Assembly (NCBI GenBank): GCA_947492585.1
Contig: CANLND010000001.1
Coordinates: 62,001-126,000 of the forward strand
Source of the DNA: an uncultured Paracoccaceae bacterium
GTDB taxonomy: Bacteria > Pseudomonadota > Alphaproteobacteria > Rhodobacterales > Rhodobacteraceae
Direction: 5' to 3'
DNA: 64,000 bases
Shown here: positions 1-9,620 of the stretch, one piece after another
Layout: every line of letters begins with the position of its first letter
How positions within the stretch are numbered: position 1 is the first letter of the stretch
Made by a program: the position numbers and the translations under genes
The notes under the pieces: model-generated
What the model saw: the letters and a program-made list of their open reading frames with translations, nothing else
Told to the model about the DNA's origin: nothing
The model's database searches: none

Positions 1-1
1 C

Positions 2-2050
2 ACCCTAGAGGGCATCCCGGTGAAACCTTTGTACACCGAAGACGACACCAAGGAGCTGCCGCATATGGGCTCCATGCCCGGTGTTGGCCCCTTTACCCGC
101 GGCGTCAAGGCAACCATGTATGCCGGGCGTCCGTGGACCATTCGCCAATATGCAGGTTTTTCTACTGCAGAAGAATCCAACGCGTTTTACCGTCGCAACC
201 TCGCGGCCGGTCAGCAGGGGGTTTCGGTGGCGTTTGATCTGGCGACGCACCGCGGATACGACAGCGACCACCCTCGCGTCGAAGGCGACGTCGGCAAGGC
301 GGGCGTGGCCATCGACAGCGTCGAAGACATGAAGATCCTGTTCGATGGCATCCCGCTGGACAAGGTGTCTGTGTCGATGACCATGAACGGTGCGGTGATC
401 CCGGTGCTGGCCTCGTTTATTGTGGCGGGCGAAGAGCAGGGACATGATCGCTCCGTGCTGGCGGGCACCATTCAGAATGACATTCTGAAAGAATTCATGG
501 TCCGCAACACCTATATTTACCCGCCAAAACCTTCGATGCGGATTATCTCGGACATCATTGAATACACCTCAAACGAGATGCCGAAATTCAATTCGATCTC
601 GATCTCTGGTTATCACATGCAAGAGGCCGGCGCGAACCTGGTGCAGGAACTGGCCTATACCATCGCTGATGGTCGCGAATACGTGCGGGCCGCGCTGGAC
701 GCGGGCATGGACGTCGATAAATTTGCGGGGCGTCTGTCGTTCTTCTTTGCCATTGGTATGAATTTCTTCATGGAAATCGCCAAACTGCGCGCAGCACGTA
801 CCCTGTGGCACCGGGTGATGACTGAATTTGGCGCAAAAAACGAACGCTCCAAGATGCTGCGCACCCACTGCCAGACCTCAGGCGTGTCGTTGCAGGAACA
901 AGACCCCTATAACAACGTGATCCGCACCGCCTACGAAGCGATGTCGGCGGTTCTGGGCGGCACGCAATCGTTGCACACCAATGCCTTGGACGAGGCCATC
1001 GCTCTGCCGACCGATTTCTCGGCACGGATTGCACGCAACACTCAGCTGGTGTTGCAGGAAGAAACTGGCGTGACCAATGTGGTCGACCCGCTGGCGGGCT
1101 CTTACTACGTCGAAAGCCTGACCAATGACCTGATCGAAAAGGCTTGGGCCTTGATCGAAGAGGTCGAGGAAATGGGCGGTATGACCAAAGCGGTCGAAAG
1201 CGGCATGCCGAAGTTGCGCATCGAAGAATCCGCGGCGCGCCGTCAGGCGATGATCGACCGGGGCGACGAAGTGGTGGTGGGCGTCAACAAATATCGTAAG
1301 GAAAAAGAAGATCCGATCGATATTCTGGACGTCGACAACCATGCGGTGCGTGATGCGCAGATTGCACGTTTGAACAAGATGCGGGCTGATCGCGATGAAG
1401 ACGCGTGTCAGGCCGCCCTTGGCGAGCTGTCTCGTCGGGCAAAAGAGGGCGGTAACCTGCTCGACGCTGCTGTTGAGGCGGCGCGTATGCGGGCGTCTGT
1501 AGGAGAGATCAGCATGGCAATGGAAAACGAATTTGGCCGTCATCGCGCCGAAGTTAAAACACTGGCCGGGGTTTACGGCGCCGCTTACGAAGGCGACGAA
1601 GGCTTTGCTGCTATTCAGAAATCCATCGAAGACTTTGCCGAAGAAGAGGGCCGGCGCCCCCGTATTTTGGTGGTCAAAATGGGTCAGGATGGCCACGATC
1701 GCGGCGCCAAGGTGATTGCGACTGCCTTTGCTGACATTGGGTTTGATGTGGATGTTGGTCCATTGTTCCAGACCCCAGCAGAAGCAGCGCAGGACGCGGT
1801 CGACAACGACGTGCACGTGATTGGGATCTCCAGCCAAGCGGCCGGCCACAAAACGCTGGCACCCCAGCTGGTGGAGGCTCTGAAAGAGGCCGGTGCTGAG
1901 GACATTCTGGTAATCTGTGGCGGTGTTATTCCGCAGCAGGATTACCAGTACCTCTATGATCGTGGCGTAAAGGCGATCTTTGGTCCCGGCACCAACATCC
2001 CTGAGGCGGCTCAGGATATCTTGAAGCTGATCCGTCAGGCGCGGAGTTAA
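2..2050 (+). CDS. scpA: methylmalonyl-CoA mutase (5' end outside window)
   Basis: Adenosylcobalamin-dependent mutase interconverting (R)-methylmalonyl-CoA and succinyl-CoA in propionyl-CoA catabolism. The frame is already open at base 2 ([11 protein letters not shown]...), so the gene begins upstream and the GTG at 20 is an internal Val codon. The catalytic TIM-barrel half is seen in [24 protein letters not shown] and [10 protein letters not shown]. The C-terminal B12-binding domain carries the DxHxxG motif ([10 protein letters not shown], near 1684-1710), whose His is the lower axial cobalt ligand. It is a single-chain mutase with its own cobalamin domain. A strong hairpin terminator follows at 2113. 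Confidence 0.96.
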   Translation, partial: TLEGIPVKPLYTEDDTKELPHMGSMPGVGPFTRGVKATMYAGRPWTIRQYAGFSTAEESNAFYRRNLAAGQQGVSVAFDLATHRGYDSDHPRVEGDVGKAGVAIDSVEDMKILFDGIPLDKVSVSMTMNGAVIPVLASFIVAGEEQGHDRSVLAGTIQNDILKEFMVRNTYIYPPKPSMRIISDIIEYTSNEMPKFNSISISGYHMQEAGANLVQELAYTIADGREYVRAALDAGMDVDKFAGRLSFFFAIGMNFFMEIAKLRAARTLWHRVMTEFGAKNERSKMLRTHCQTSGVSLQEQDPYNNVIRTAYEAMSAVLGGTQSLHTNALDEAIALPTDFSARIARNTQLVLQEETGVTNVVDPLAGSYYVESLTNDLIEKAWALIEEVEEMGGMTKAVESGMPKLRIEESAARRQAMIDRGDEVVVGVNKYRKEKEDPIDILDVDNHAVRDAQIARLNKMRADRDEDACQAALGELSRRAKEGGNLLDAAVEAARMRASVGEISMAMENEFGRHRAEVKTLAGVYGAAYEGDEGFAAIQKSIEDFAEEEGRRPRILVVKMGQDGHDRGAKVIATAFADIGFDVDVGPLFQTPAEAAQDAVDNDVHVIGISSQAAGHKTLAPQLVEALKEAGAEDILVICGGVIPQQDYQYLYDRGVKAIFGPGTNIPEAAQDILKLIRQARS

Positions 2051-2112
2051 GATCCGCCATTGCGGTGGGTGTCCGTTTGGGCCGCGTACTCGCATTGAGA
2101 ATAAGATGAGAC

Positions 2113-2149
2113 AAAAGCACCGGACCGTTGGTTCGGTGCTTTTCATTTT
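2113..2149 (+). terminator. rho-independent terminator after scpA
   Basis: The left arm AAAAGCACCG (2113-2122) pairs perfectly with CGGTGCTTTT (2134-2143). Further pairing of GACC with GGTT gives about 14 bp around a 3-nt loop, followed by CATTTTT. It lies 63 bp after the mutase stop. Confidence 0.85.
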
Positions 2150-2278
2150 TACTATGATAAAATGTGCTGAGAACGACTGGGCTTGGGGACAGGGGCTGTG
2201 GACCACGAGGTGAAAATTCTGAGCGTGGACATCGCTTTGCCCCCTGACAGTGGCGACAAAGCCGCCTAAGCTGTCTCT

Positions 2279-2977
2279 ATGTCACTATGGACCCGCATAT
2301 CCGAAGCGCTGGCGGCGCTGGCCAATGGCGAAAGCCTTGGGGCTGTATTTGATCGCCTCCGGTCACCACCTGAACGCACCGTGGCCTTTGCCATTGCGGT
2401 GGTCGCATTGGGAGCGAAAATGGCCAAGGCCGACGGGCAGGTGACCCGGGATGAGGTCTCTGCCTTTCGTGAGGTGTTCCAGATTGCCCGTGAGGATGAG
2501 GCCGGGGCGGCCCGGGTGTTCAATCTGGCGCGTCAGGATGTTGGCGGCTATGACGACTACGCCCGTCGTATTCAGAAAATGTTTGCGGATGATCCCACAA
2601 CCCTATGCGACCTGATGGAGGGGCTGTTTCATATCGCCATGGCTGATGGATTTTATCATCCCAGCGAAAATGAATTCTTGCGTGATGTCAGCCGGATTTT
2701 TGGCCAAAGCGAACAGCAGTTTTTGGCGTTGCGGGCACGCTTCGTACCAGAGGCGCCACGCGATCCTTATACGGTTCTGGGGGTGTCTGCGGACGCCTCC
2801 AAAGATGAGATCCGCAAACATTGGCGCCAGCTGGTGCGCGAAACCCATCCAGACGCGATGATTGCGCGGGGCGTGCCCGAAGAGGCAATCCGACTGGCCG
2901 AAAAGAAAATGATTGATATCAATCGTGCCTGGGATCAAATCAACGGGTGCTGCGGCAATGCGTCTGGTCACCTATAA
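2279..2977 (+). CDS. TerB-fold protein with C-terminal J-domain (DjlA-like)
   Basis: 232 aa, probably a co-chaperone that recruits an Hsp70 (DnaK). Residues about 35-150 form a TerB-like helical domain with the repeated acidic pattern KADGQVTRDE and MADGFYHPSE. Residues about 160-232 form a J-domain with the diagnostic HPD tripeptide (THPDAM, near residue 192) that stimulates Hsp70 ATPase. Unlike classical DjlA there is no clear N-terminal membrane helix, so it is probably cytoplasmic. The end overlaps the next gene by 20 bp, suggesting translational coupling. Client proteins cannot be inferred. Confidence 0.85.
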   Translation: MSLWTRISEALAALANGESLGAVFDRLRSPPERTVAFAIAVVALGAKMAKADGQVTRDEVSAFREVFQIAREDEAGAARVFNLARQDVGGYDDYARRIQKMFADDPTTLCDLMEGLFHIAMADGFYHPSENEFLRDVSRIFGQSEQQFLALRARFVPEAPRDPYTVLGVSADASKDEIRKHWRQLVRETHPDAMIARGVPEEAIRLAEKKMIDINRAWDQINGCCGNASGHL

Positions 2978-3977
2978 CGTCGAATGGTTCGCCAATCTGT
3001 TCGATGAGCAAGATAATCTGCTTGTTGATTTCAAACAATCTGGTGGAGCCGCCTCTGAAACGGAACGGAAAATTGCTGCCTTGGTGTCAGTTTTTCAACA
3101 ATTGAACGCGGATGGCATTCTGATTGTCGAAGCACCAGATACCGGTCGTAATCAGCAGACAGTTAGGGCTTTGGAGCGCTTTGCGCATCATGCAGGTCTT
3201 CGCGCGAACCGGGCGGTCATGGGGTTCGCCAATGACACACAGCAGGAACTGGCATTTCTCTTTGATCCAAACGTCCTTTCCGCGCGGCACGTTCCGCAGT
3301 CCAGCGAAGATGCACCGCGTTTTGATGGTGTTTTTGGATTGGATTTGGATGTCGACGAGACCGTCGATGCGGTGCAGTTTTCTAAACCTCCGCTAGAGCT
3401 GGTGGTCGAAACCAAATCCGGTGAAACGCTACATCTGATCGGTGCCCATCTAAAGTCCAAGGCGCCGCATGGCGCGCGCACCCGGGACGATGTGATCCGG
3501 ATTTCGATTGCCAACCGGCGCAAGCAGCTGGCACAGGCGATTTGGTTGCGGCGACGTATTGTCTGGCACCTTGAACAGGGCCACGATCTTGTGGTCTTGG
3601 GCGATCTCAATGACGGTCCCGGACTGGATGAATATGAAACCCTGTTTGGGCGCTCATCGGTTGAGATTATTCAGGGAGATGAGCTGTTTGACCCGCATGC
3701 GGCCTCTCTGCTGTCGCCACGCGCCAGTGGCGTCCCCAGTTCTGCGCGGTTTTTCAATCACAAGACCAAGCGTTATTTCAGCGCTTTGCTGGATTATGTG
3801 ATGCTGTCCCCCGGCTTGCGTGGGCTGTCGCCCAGATGGCGCATTTGGCATCCCTTTGACGATGCTGAGATTTATGAAAATTCAGCGCTACGCGAGGCGC
3901 TGTTGATGGCATCCGACCATTTCCCGGTTGCGCTGGATATCGACATTGGTGGAACAAAAGATACTGCAGCGTCTTAA
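2958..3977 (+). CDS. endonuclease/exonuclease/phosphatase (EEP) family protein
   Basis: 339 aa member of the DNase I-like metal-dependent phosphodiesterase fold. Visible motifs are TYNVEWFANLF at the N-terminus, a glutamate strand (ILIVEAPD), VVLGDLNDGPG in the middle and SDHFPVALD at the C-terminus, which supply the Asn, Glu, Asp/Asn and Asp-His residues of the EEP active site. The start at 2958 (MRLVTYNVEW) is chosen because it puts the first motif at the N-terminus as usual; it overlaps the upstream J-domain gene by 20 bp. There is no signal peptide. Substrate (nucleic acid, inositol phosphate or lipid) is unknown. Confidence 0.8.
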   Translation: MRLVTYNVEWFANLFDEQDNLLVDFKQSGGAASETERKIAALVSVFQQLNADGILIVEAPDTGRNQQTVRALERFAHHAGLRANRAVMGFANDTQQELAFLFDPNVLSARHVPQSSEDAPRFDGVFGLDLDVDETVDAVQFSKPPLELVVETKSGETLHLIGAHLKSKAPHGARTRDDVIRISIANRRKQLAQAIWLRRRIVWHLEQGHDLVVLGDLNDGPGLDEYETLFGRSSVEIIQGDELFDPHAASLLSPRASGVPSSARFFNHKTKRYFSALLDYVMLSPGLRGLSPRWRIWHPFDDAEIYENSALREALLMASDHFPVALDIDIGGTKDTAAS

Positions 3978-4008
3978 GTTTGTGACTGAGAGCGCATATA
4001 TTGGGGGT

Positions 4009-4425
4009 ATGAAACAGATTTCATTGCCCATTGTCCTGGCTGCTTTTTTGGTTGTCCCTGCCGCTTCGGCCGAAGAAAAAGGCGGGGCGTCCCTGATGGA
4101 GCGGGGAGCAGATCTGTTCTTTCGCGGGCTGACACAAGAGATGGCGCCCGCGCTTGAGGATCTGCAAGAGCTGATGGGAGAAATAGGTCCGTCGGTTGGG
4201 CAGTTTCTGTCACAGATGGGGCCCGCCTTGGCGGAGATTTCGGATCAGATCGAAGACTGGAGCGCCTATGAGATGCCCGAGATTTTGCCCAATGGTGACA
4301 TCATCATCCGCAAGAAACCTGTGATTGCGCCACCCCCCCACCCCAAAGGGGGAGATAGAACTGTAAGGGCTGCGTTATCCGCGGATCTTTACCTCAAGCG
4401 TGGCATCAAGCGCCGACACCAATGA
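4009..4425 (+). CDS. small exported protein, often labelled 'AAA+ family ATPase'; 3' end probably frameshifted
   Basis: As read, 138 aa. A signal peptide (hydrophobic stretch ending PAASA, then EEKGG) starts at ATG 4009; the body is acidic and helical with the pattern EILPNGDIIIRKKP. I recognise relatives in Rhodobacterales databases under the label AAA+ family ATPase, but there is no P-loop here, so that name is unsupported. Relatives end soon after the IIIR motif with a GEIEL-type tail. Here that ending is present one frame over (stop TAA at 4364-4366), just past a C-rich run at 4331-4344. The in-frame extension to 4425 overlaps ppx by 51 bp and is probably an artefact or a real frameshift. 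Confidence 0.6.
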   Translation: MKQISLPIVLAAFLVVPAASAEEKGGASLMERGADLFFRGLTQEMAPALEDLQELMGEIGPSVGQFLSQMGPALAEISDQIEDWSAYEMPEILPNGDIIIRKKPVIAPPPHPKGGDRTVRAALSADLYLKRGIKRRHQ

Positions 4426-5916
4426 GTTCAGCCGGGATTGCGCAACTTCGCTGTACAGATCTTCGTGGGCTTTGGGCAGGGTCAGATGCAGCTGGCGTTT
4501 ACGTGGTTGCCAGTGAAATTTGCCCAGAGGCACCTTTTCAGTGACCATCAGCATTGCGCCAAACCGCATGGCTTTTCCCAAGATTTCAGCTTCGGATTTT
4601 TGTTTTTCATCAAGCAGTTCAAACAGCGCCTTAAAGCGGCCACCTTGGCGTTTATTGCTGTAGCGATACATCAACGCCATGCCCAAAAACACCCGTTCGC
4701 TGTGCCGCAATCCTCCCAAATGGGCGCGGGTGGTGTTCTCAAAACACATCTCTGCACGATAATCTGGATGCGCGCGCCAGCTGACGTCGTGCAGCAGGCA
4801 GGCCGCTTTGATCAGGCGGCGTTTCTGGGCGTCTGCGCGCGAAAACAACGGCAACACAAAATCATATAGATTGCGCCCAAAGCCGGGAAGGCGGGCGTCT
4901 TTGACTTCTGCAAAGCGGCAGGCTTCGATCAGTGGATCGCGATCCCGCAGGCGCTGGGACATCTGCTCGTACAGCATCCCTTCACGGATGCCGTAGCTTG
5001 AAATTGCGATATCTTGGGGTTTGAAGGTTTTCACCAGTCGGGCGAGGACATCTGCTGCGTAGGGCACCAAGGCCATTCGCGACGAGGAGATTCCGCAATC
5101 CGAACGCAGGCTCTCAAGATCAGAAGTTTCGATAAACTTGGCCGTCTCCTGCGCCGCCTTAATAGACATGCGGTACTCGTGCTGCACTTTTAGGGGATAC
5201 CCGCGCCGCTCCATATCGATGCGGGCGATGGCGCGCCAGCTGCCACCCACCAGAAACAGGCGGTCCCGCTGCGGACCCATTTCTGTCTGGAGCTGTTCAA
5301 CGATTTCCTTGATGTGTGCCTTGCGGCCACGGCGCCCACCCTTGATGTCTTTCAACTTTAAGGGGCCAAGATCCGAGGTTACACGCTGGCCTACTTGTCC
5401 ATTGTCAATTTCCGCCAGTTCCATAGAGGATCCGCCGATGTCGCAGATCAATCCATACGCACCGGGCCAGCCCAACAGCACACCTTGGGCGGAAAGTCGG
5501 GCTTCCTCGCGGCCATCAATGACGTGAATGGTCAGTCCGGTTTCGCGAAGGACCTCCTGGCAGAAATCCGGCCCGTCGATGGCGTCCCGCACGGCGGCTG
5601 TGGCAACCACGGTCAAGCGCGGCAGTTCCATCCCGTCGGCGAGCTGTTTGAAACGACGCATGGCCGCCACCGCGCGCACACGCCCATTGGGGTTCAGATG
5701 GCCCGTCTCGGACAGGCCGGCACCCAAGGCGCACATGATTTTTTCGTTGAAGAAATAGGCCGGGCTGCGCGCCGCACCATCAAACACCACCATACGCACC
5801 GAGTTAGAACCAACATCAACCACGCCCACACGCGACAGGGCACGGGCATCGGGGTCGTCAAACAGTGGAGCGCCAAATGGCCCCCAATCGGCCACGATAT
5901 CAGAGGATTCGTTCAT
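4375..5916 (-). CDS. ppx: Ppx/GppA family exopolyphosphatase
   Basis: 513 aa from ATG 5916; in-frame starts at 5937 (ATG) and 5961 (TTG) cannot be excluded. ASKHA-fold phosphatase that removes terminal phosphates from polyphosphate or hydrolyses pppGpp. The two phosphate-binding loops are visible: VVDVGSNSVRMVVFDG near the start and LICDIGGSSMEL about 120 residues later. A C-terminal HD-like helical region includes LLHDVSWRAHPDYR. It is the last gene of the perM-hdaA-ppx operon, 69 bp after hdaA. A ppk1 gene is commonly found between these genes in related bacteria and is absent here. Confidence 0.9.
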   Translation of the reverse strand: MNESSDIVADWGPFGAPLFDDPDARALSRVGVVDVGSNSVRMVVFDGAARSPAYFFNEKIMCALGAGLSETGHLNPNGRVRAVAAMRRFKQLADGMELPRLTVVATAAVRDAIDGPDFCQEVLRETGLTIHVIDGREEARLSAQGVLLGWPGAYGLICDIGGSSMELAEIDNGQVGQRVTSDLGPLKLKDIKGGRRGRKAHIKEIVEQLQTEMGPQRDRLFLVGGSWRAIARIDMERRGYPLKVQHEYRMSIKAAQETAKFIETSDLESLRSDCGISSSRMALVPYAADVLARLVKTFKPQDIAISSYGIREGMLYEQMSQRLRDRDPLIEACRFAEVKDARLPGFGRNLYDFVLPLFSRADAQKRRLIKAACLLHDVSWRAHPDYRAEMCFENTTRAHLGGLRHSERVFLGMALMYRYSNKRQGGRFKALFELLDEKQKSEAEILGKAMRFGAMLMVTEKVPLGKFHWQPRKRQLHLTLPKAHEDLYSEVAQSRLNSLVSALDATLEVKIRG

Positions 5917-5985
5917 GACAGATACCCACGTCTCCATGCGGATGGGATTGTTGATGCGCAAGCTATCGTGAATCGTTTGGAAACG

Positions 5986-6684
5986 CTATGGCTGTTGTGC
6001 TGGTGTTTGAATTTCTGCCAGCGCCCTAACGGCCAAGGGGCGCGAAAGATTACGCTTTTCAGCGAGGCTTAGGTGGTCAAGCTGGCGGACAACCTGACCG
6101 GCGGCCACAAACGACCGGCGCATGTGGCAGACCAGATAGGGAATGACGTCTGGTTTGGGGGCGATCTGACGATCATTGAACAGTTTTGCCAGGACCAAAG
6201 TCAGCAAAACATCATCGGGCGCATCTAGGCTTGCATGGGTTGCGGCCTGCACGCGGCTTTGAAGATCTGGTAGGGACAAGCCCCACAGATTGGGCGCACC
6301 GCGCCCCGTCATAATCAGGGGTTGTCGTGCTGCCAGCAACATGTTGTGTAGGTGAAACAGCGCCTCTTGGGCCGGGAGATCGTCGGCAATCGCGTCAACA
6401 TCTTCGATGGCAACCGGGCCGTTGGCGAGATCTGCAATATCTTGATCCGGTAGCGCAGCCGCGGTGACAATGCGCGCGCCCGTCTGTGTGGCCCAGACGT
6501 GGGTCAGATGGGTTTTTCCTGCCGCGGCGGGGCCTGTCAGCACAAGTTTCCCCTGTGGCCAGCGTGTATGTGAGGTCAGCAGGGCCACGGCCATGGCATT
6601 GGATGGTGAGACAAAGAAATCCTCACGTCCAAGTGCCGGTTTGGCAGGCAGGTCAAAGCTCAGCTGTTGCGGGATCATGGTCAT
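5986..6684 (-). CDS. hdaA: DnaA-related regulator HdaA (regulatory inactivation of DnaA)
   Basis: 232 aa protein that works with the DNA-loaded beta clamp to promote ATP hydrolysis by DnaA and limit re-initiation. The N-terminal QLSFDLP fits a clamp-binding motif. The AAA+ core has a P-loop GPAAAGKTHL and an acidic Walker B-like AIEDVD, and the protein ends without DnaA's C-terminal DNA-binding helix-turn-helix domain. The start at 6684 gives an ATGA overlap with the upstream permease stop, so the two are translationally coupled; an ATG two codons downstream (6678) is also possible. Confidence 0.88.
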   Translation of the reverse strand: MTMIPQQLSFDLPAKPALGREDFFVSPSNAMAVALLTSHTRWPQGKLVLTGPAAAGKTHLTHVWATQTGARIVTAAALPDQDIADLANGPVAIEDVDAIADDLPAQEALFHLHNMLLAARQPLIMTGRGAPNLWGLSLPDLQSRVQAATHASLDAPDDVLLTLVLAKLFNDRQIAPKPDVIPYLVCHMRRSFVAAGQVVRQLDHLSLAEKRNLSRPLAVRALAEIQTPAQQP

Positions 6685-7790
6685 TCCGCGTCCTTGTGGG
6701 ACTGGCCCTGATACAGGCGGCTTTCCAGATATTGACCGGTGAAAAAGCGCGCGATGACACCCAAAGCTGCGGCCACGGGCACAGCCACAAGCATGCCGAC
6801 AAACCCAAACAGTGCTCCAAAAACTGACAGGGCCAGCAACAGCCACACCGGGTGCAACCCAACCGAATTGCCGACCAGCTTGGGCGTCAGATAATTGCCT
6901 TCGACGATTTGTCCCAAGACAAAGATCACAACAACAATGCCGATGCGCAGCCAGTCGGTGGCATAGGTGACGCTGTCGCTGGTGATCACTTCGATTGCGC
7001 CCCAGAACTGAAACAGGGCCAGACCAATCGCCAGTGCGCCCCCGATCAGCGATCCGAGGTAGGGAATAAAGGTCACCATCCCGGCGACGAACCCAACGGC
7101 CAGGCCAAAATTCAACCCCACCAGCATGAGGGCCACGGCGTAGTAGCTGCCCAAAATCAGGCAAACCGTGCCCATACCCCGCACAAATGAGGCCAGCACG
7201 GCGTCGATTTCGCGTGCCAGCAGGCGAAGGACTGGGGCGTGGTCGCGCGGGAGCAGTGCATCGACGCGGGCGACCATACGGTCCCAGTCCAGCAGGAGAT
7301 ACACCGACACCACCGGGACGATCACCACCAAAACAACCAAGCTTAAGATCGATGCGGCTGAGCCAAGCGCAGTTTCAAAGATGACTGCGGCCTTGTCTTG
7401 TAGGGTGCTGCTGAGCGCGATCAGGGTTTGGTGAATGCGCGATTTGTCGTCAAAGATCGCGGGAAAGTTCTGTTGCGCATAGGCTCGCGCATCGCCCAGT
7501 GCCTCGGGCAGAACGTTAATGAGATCAGACAGTTGATAGATCAGAGTTGGCACTATGATTAGCAAAAGGACCAAAAAGAGCAGGGCTGCGGCGACAGTGA
7601 TCGTGGCGGTGGCCTGGGGACGGTTGAGCCCCCAGCGTTCAAGCCGGTCCGCAATCGGGTCCATGAGATATGCAATTGCCGCGCCTAGAATAAACGGAAG
7701 CAATACGTCGCCCAAGGCCCATAGAATAACCACAAAGACCGCTGTCGCGATCCCCCAGTATTGAACTTGTTTTTGTGCTGGCAGTGCCAT
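6681..7790 (-). CDS. perM: AI-2E/PerM family membrane transporter
   Basis: 369 aa polytopic membrane protein of the UPF0118/PerM family. About eight hydrophobic segments are visible, with the family's typical PYLGSLIGG and GLHPVWLLLAL stretches. Transported substrate is unknown: some relatives export AI-2 and others are Na+/H+ antiporters. ATG 7790 (MALPAQKQ) is preferred over the upstream in-frame start because a purine-rich GGGTGGG precedes it. First gene of the operon with hdaA and ppx, a common linkage in alphaproteobacteria. Confidence 0.88.
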   Translation of the reverse strand: MALPAQKQVQYWGIATAVFVVILWALGDVLLPFILGAAIAYLMDPIADRLERWGLNRPQATATITVAAALLFLVLLLIIVPTLIYQLSDLINVLPEALGDARAYAQQNFPAIFDDKSRIHQTLIALSSTLQDKAAVIFETALGSAASILSLVVLVVIVPVVSVYLLLDWDRMVARVDALLPRDHAPVLRLLAREIDAVLASFVRGMGTVCLILGSYYAVALMLVGLNFGLAVGFVAGMVTFIPYLGSLIGGALAIGLALFQFWGAIEVITSDSVTYATDWLRIGIVVVIFVLGQIVEGNYLTPKLVGNSVGLHPVWLLLALSVFGALFGFVGMLVAVPVAAALGVIARFFTGQYLESRLYQGQSHKDAE

Positions 7791-8091
7791 CACCCACCCA
7801 TATGTTGCGTTCACATAATGTACCTACGCTATTTGTTGCTGAGGCAGCGCTATGGCGCAAGGGGGCTATGGACCGACGTGGTGGATAACGTTGGGATAGC
7901 TTGCGATAAAATGTGGAGGGGCAGGGGAGAAGGGGATGATAAGATCTGCGTCGGTCGGGTCTGGAATTTGGGCAACCTAGGGCTCTGATTCCAGAATCGG
8001 CCTATCCGCTATCACCGTGGGCAGTGCCCAACGTGGGGGCATCGACACGCTCGCAGCCGCGTCGATGCACAATATTTAAAGGTGGTTATAG
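7791..8091. other. intergenic: perM-hdaA-ppx promoter region and 3' side of the first RTX gene
   Basis: 301 bp with no credible gene. It must hold the promoter of the minus-strand perM operon. An 8-bp inverted repeat GCATCGAC (8039-8046) / GTCGATGC (8061-8068), close to the RTX stop, may form an RNA hairpin but has no U-run on the minus strand. Confidence 0.5.
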
Positions 8092-9321
8092 TTAGAAGAT
8101 GAAATCATCATCAATCAGCTGCGTGGCTGAGACGTTCTGAAGCGTGATGCTCGAATTCATAAAAGTGATCACGGCATGGCCATCGGCATTGTCTGCGATC
8201 GTCAGGTCATCAAACGAATCCGCCTTGCGGATTTTGATGCGGTCACTGCCCAGATCCATATCCTCAACGACATCATCACCAAAGTTGAAACCCTTGAAGT
8301 CAAAGACATCGTCACCAGCGTCGCCACGCAAGGTGTCATCGCCGCGCGATACAATGAGACGATCGTCGCCGTCGCGCCCGCGCAGGTGGTTGTTGTCATT
8401 GCCATCGATCAGTCTATCGTCAAAGTCTGATCCGCTGACCCCTTCGATGCTTCTGAGAAGATCAGTGCTGCCAAAGCTGTCAATGGCGGTATCTTTGCCG
8501 AGGTTGACAGATACCCCCTGTGTCGCGCCCTGACTGTCGGCACGATCATAGCGCACGGTATCAAATCCGGCGCGGCCATAGAACTTGTCCGCACCGTGAA
8601 GGCCAACAAAGGTGTTATCCTTACCGTTGCCATGGATTATGTCGTCATAAATGGTGCCTATAACGCGTTCGACATTGTAGACTTTGTCGATCTGACCATC
8701 CGGCCCTTCGACCCGATTTTTGTGCAGTTTGGCAACAATCCCCTGGGTTCCGAGGCTTGGGTTCCAGAAGGTCTCACTGTAGGAGAGTTCATCTTCGCCT
8801 GAACCTCCGCGGTAGATGTCAGCGCCACCGATGTCGAGCATGTAGTCATCGCCACCACGCGCAATGACGGTGTCGTTTCCATAGCCGGTACGGATTTCAT
8901 CGCCCGTCCAGCCGTCGCGGCTATTCATACCATCGTTGGACCCGACGAATTCGTGGTCGCCCTGTAGGATGAAATCATCCATCGCAAACGGATTGTCTAC
9001 GGAAAGCATAGCCGACAAAAGCGTTAGATCGGTGTCAAGCCCGGTGCCTTCGATCAGCTTGTCGCCGTTGGAGTTGTACCAAGTGAGCGTCGACAATGTG
9101 CCAGATGTAAAGATCAGTGTGTCCGCATCAGGATCCTGAACAACAGCATCGCTGAAGGTGCCTTCAAACCGAAAGGGCTGGCGGGTTTCGTCGATCGGAC
9201 CATCTTCACCATTATATTCACCAGAGAATCCGTTCTCATCCAGGTTGGTGATGTCGAATCGGTTCAGAAAAAAGTAGCGATGTACGCCCTGATTTCCGTC
9301 AAACCACTTAAATTGCGCCAT
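8092..9321 (-). CDS. RTX-type secreted protein, tandem paralogue 1
   Basis: 409 aa, function unknown. The N-terminal ~120 residues begin MAQFKWFDGNQG.HRYF and are shared with the next gene; I do not recognise this domain. From about residue 140 there are Ca2+-binding RTX-like repeats (GYGNDTVIARGGDD, LRGRDGDDRLIV, LRGDAGDDVFDF). The C-terminus is acidic then hydrophobic (DDDFIF), typical of type I secretion signals, and there is no Sec signal peptide. Start 9321 is chosen over the upstream in-frame start because of GAAGGG ahead of it and alignment with the paralogue. No type I secretion genes are in the window, so export machinery must lie elsewhere. Confidence 0.8.
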   Translation of the reverse strand: MAQFKWFDGNQGVHRYFFLNRFDITNLDENGFSGEYNGEDGPIDETRQPFRFEGTFSDAVVQDPDADTLIFTSGTLSTLTWYNSNGDKLIEGTGLDTDLTLLSAMLSVDNPFAMDDFILQGDHEFVGSNDGMNSRDGWTGDEIRTGYGNDTVIARGGDDYMLDIGGADIYRGGSGEDELSYSETFWNPSLGTQGIVAKLHKNRVEGPDGQIDKVYNVERVIGTIYDDIIHGNGKDNTFVGLHGADKFYGRAGFDTVRYDRADSQGATQGVSVNLGKDTAIDSFGSTDLLRSIEGVSGSDFDDRLIDGNDNNHLRGRDGDDRLIVSRGDDTLRGDAGDDVFDFKGFNFGDDVVEDMDLGSDRIKIRKADSFDDLTIADNADGHAVITFMNSSITLQNVSATQLIDDDFIF

Positions 9322-9445
9322 AATGTCTTGCCCTTCAGGATTCTCGTTAACACGTTCGAGCGTGCAAAAACCCCGGAAACAAGAACAATGCGCCGGTTTC
9401 AAAAGGCGTAAAAGAATGCTTCAGGGGTCGCTCGTAGATATTAAG

Positions 9446-9503
9446 TTAACATAAAGTTAATTTCGATTCAATTGAATGAAAAGGTGATTTTAATTTATGT
9501 TAA
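9446..9503. promoter_or_regulatory. nested AT-rich inverted repeats upstream of RTX gene 1
   Basis: TTAACATAAA (9446-9455) is exactly inverted as TTTATGTTAA (9494-9503), enclosing the palindrome ATTCAATTGAAT (9466-9477). It lies 125-182 bp before the RTX start. This is a possible regulator-binding or promoter element; which protein binds is unknown. Confidence 0.45.
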
Positions 9504-9620
9504 TTTAATGGTACAGCTGCATTCCCCCCCTAACGCCAAGTCTGAGTAACCGCTGCTATGTGCGTGGGCAGGACGGCTATCCAACAGATTATTGGCATTG
9601 GTTTCGCGTCGGTGCGGTTT

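Noticed and set aside
878-2206. Minus-strand 442-codon ORF over methylmalonyl-CoA mutase
   Set aside because: Antisense shadow of a well-supported gene; no family features.
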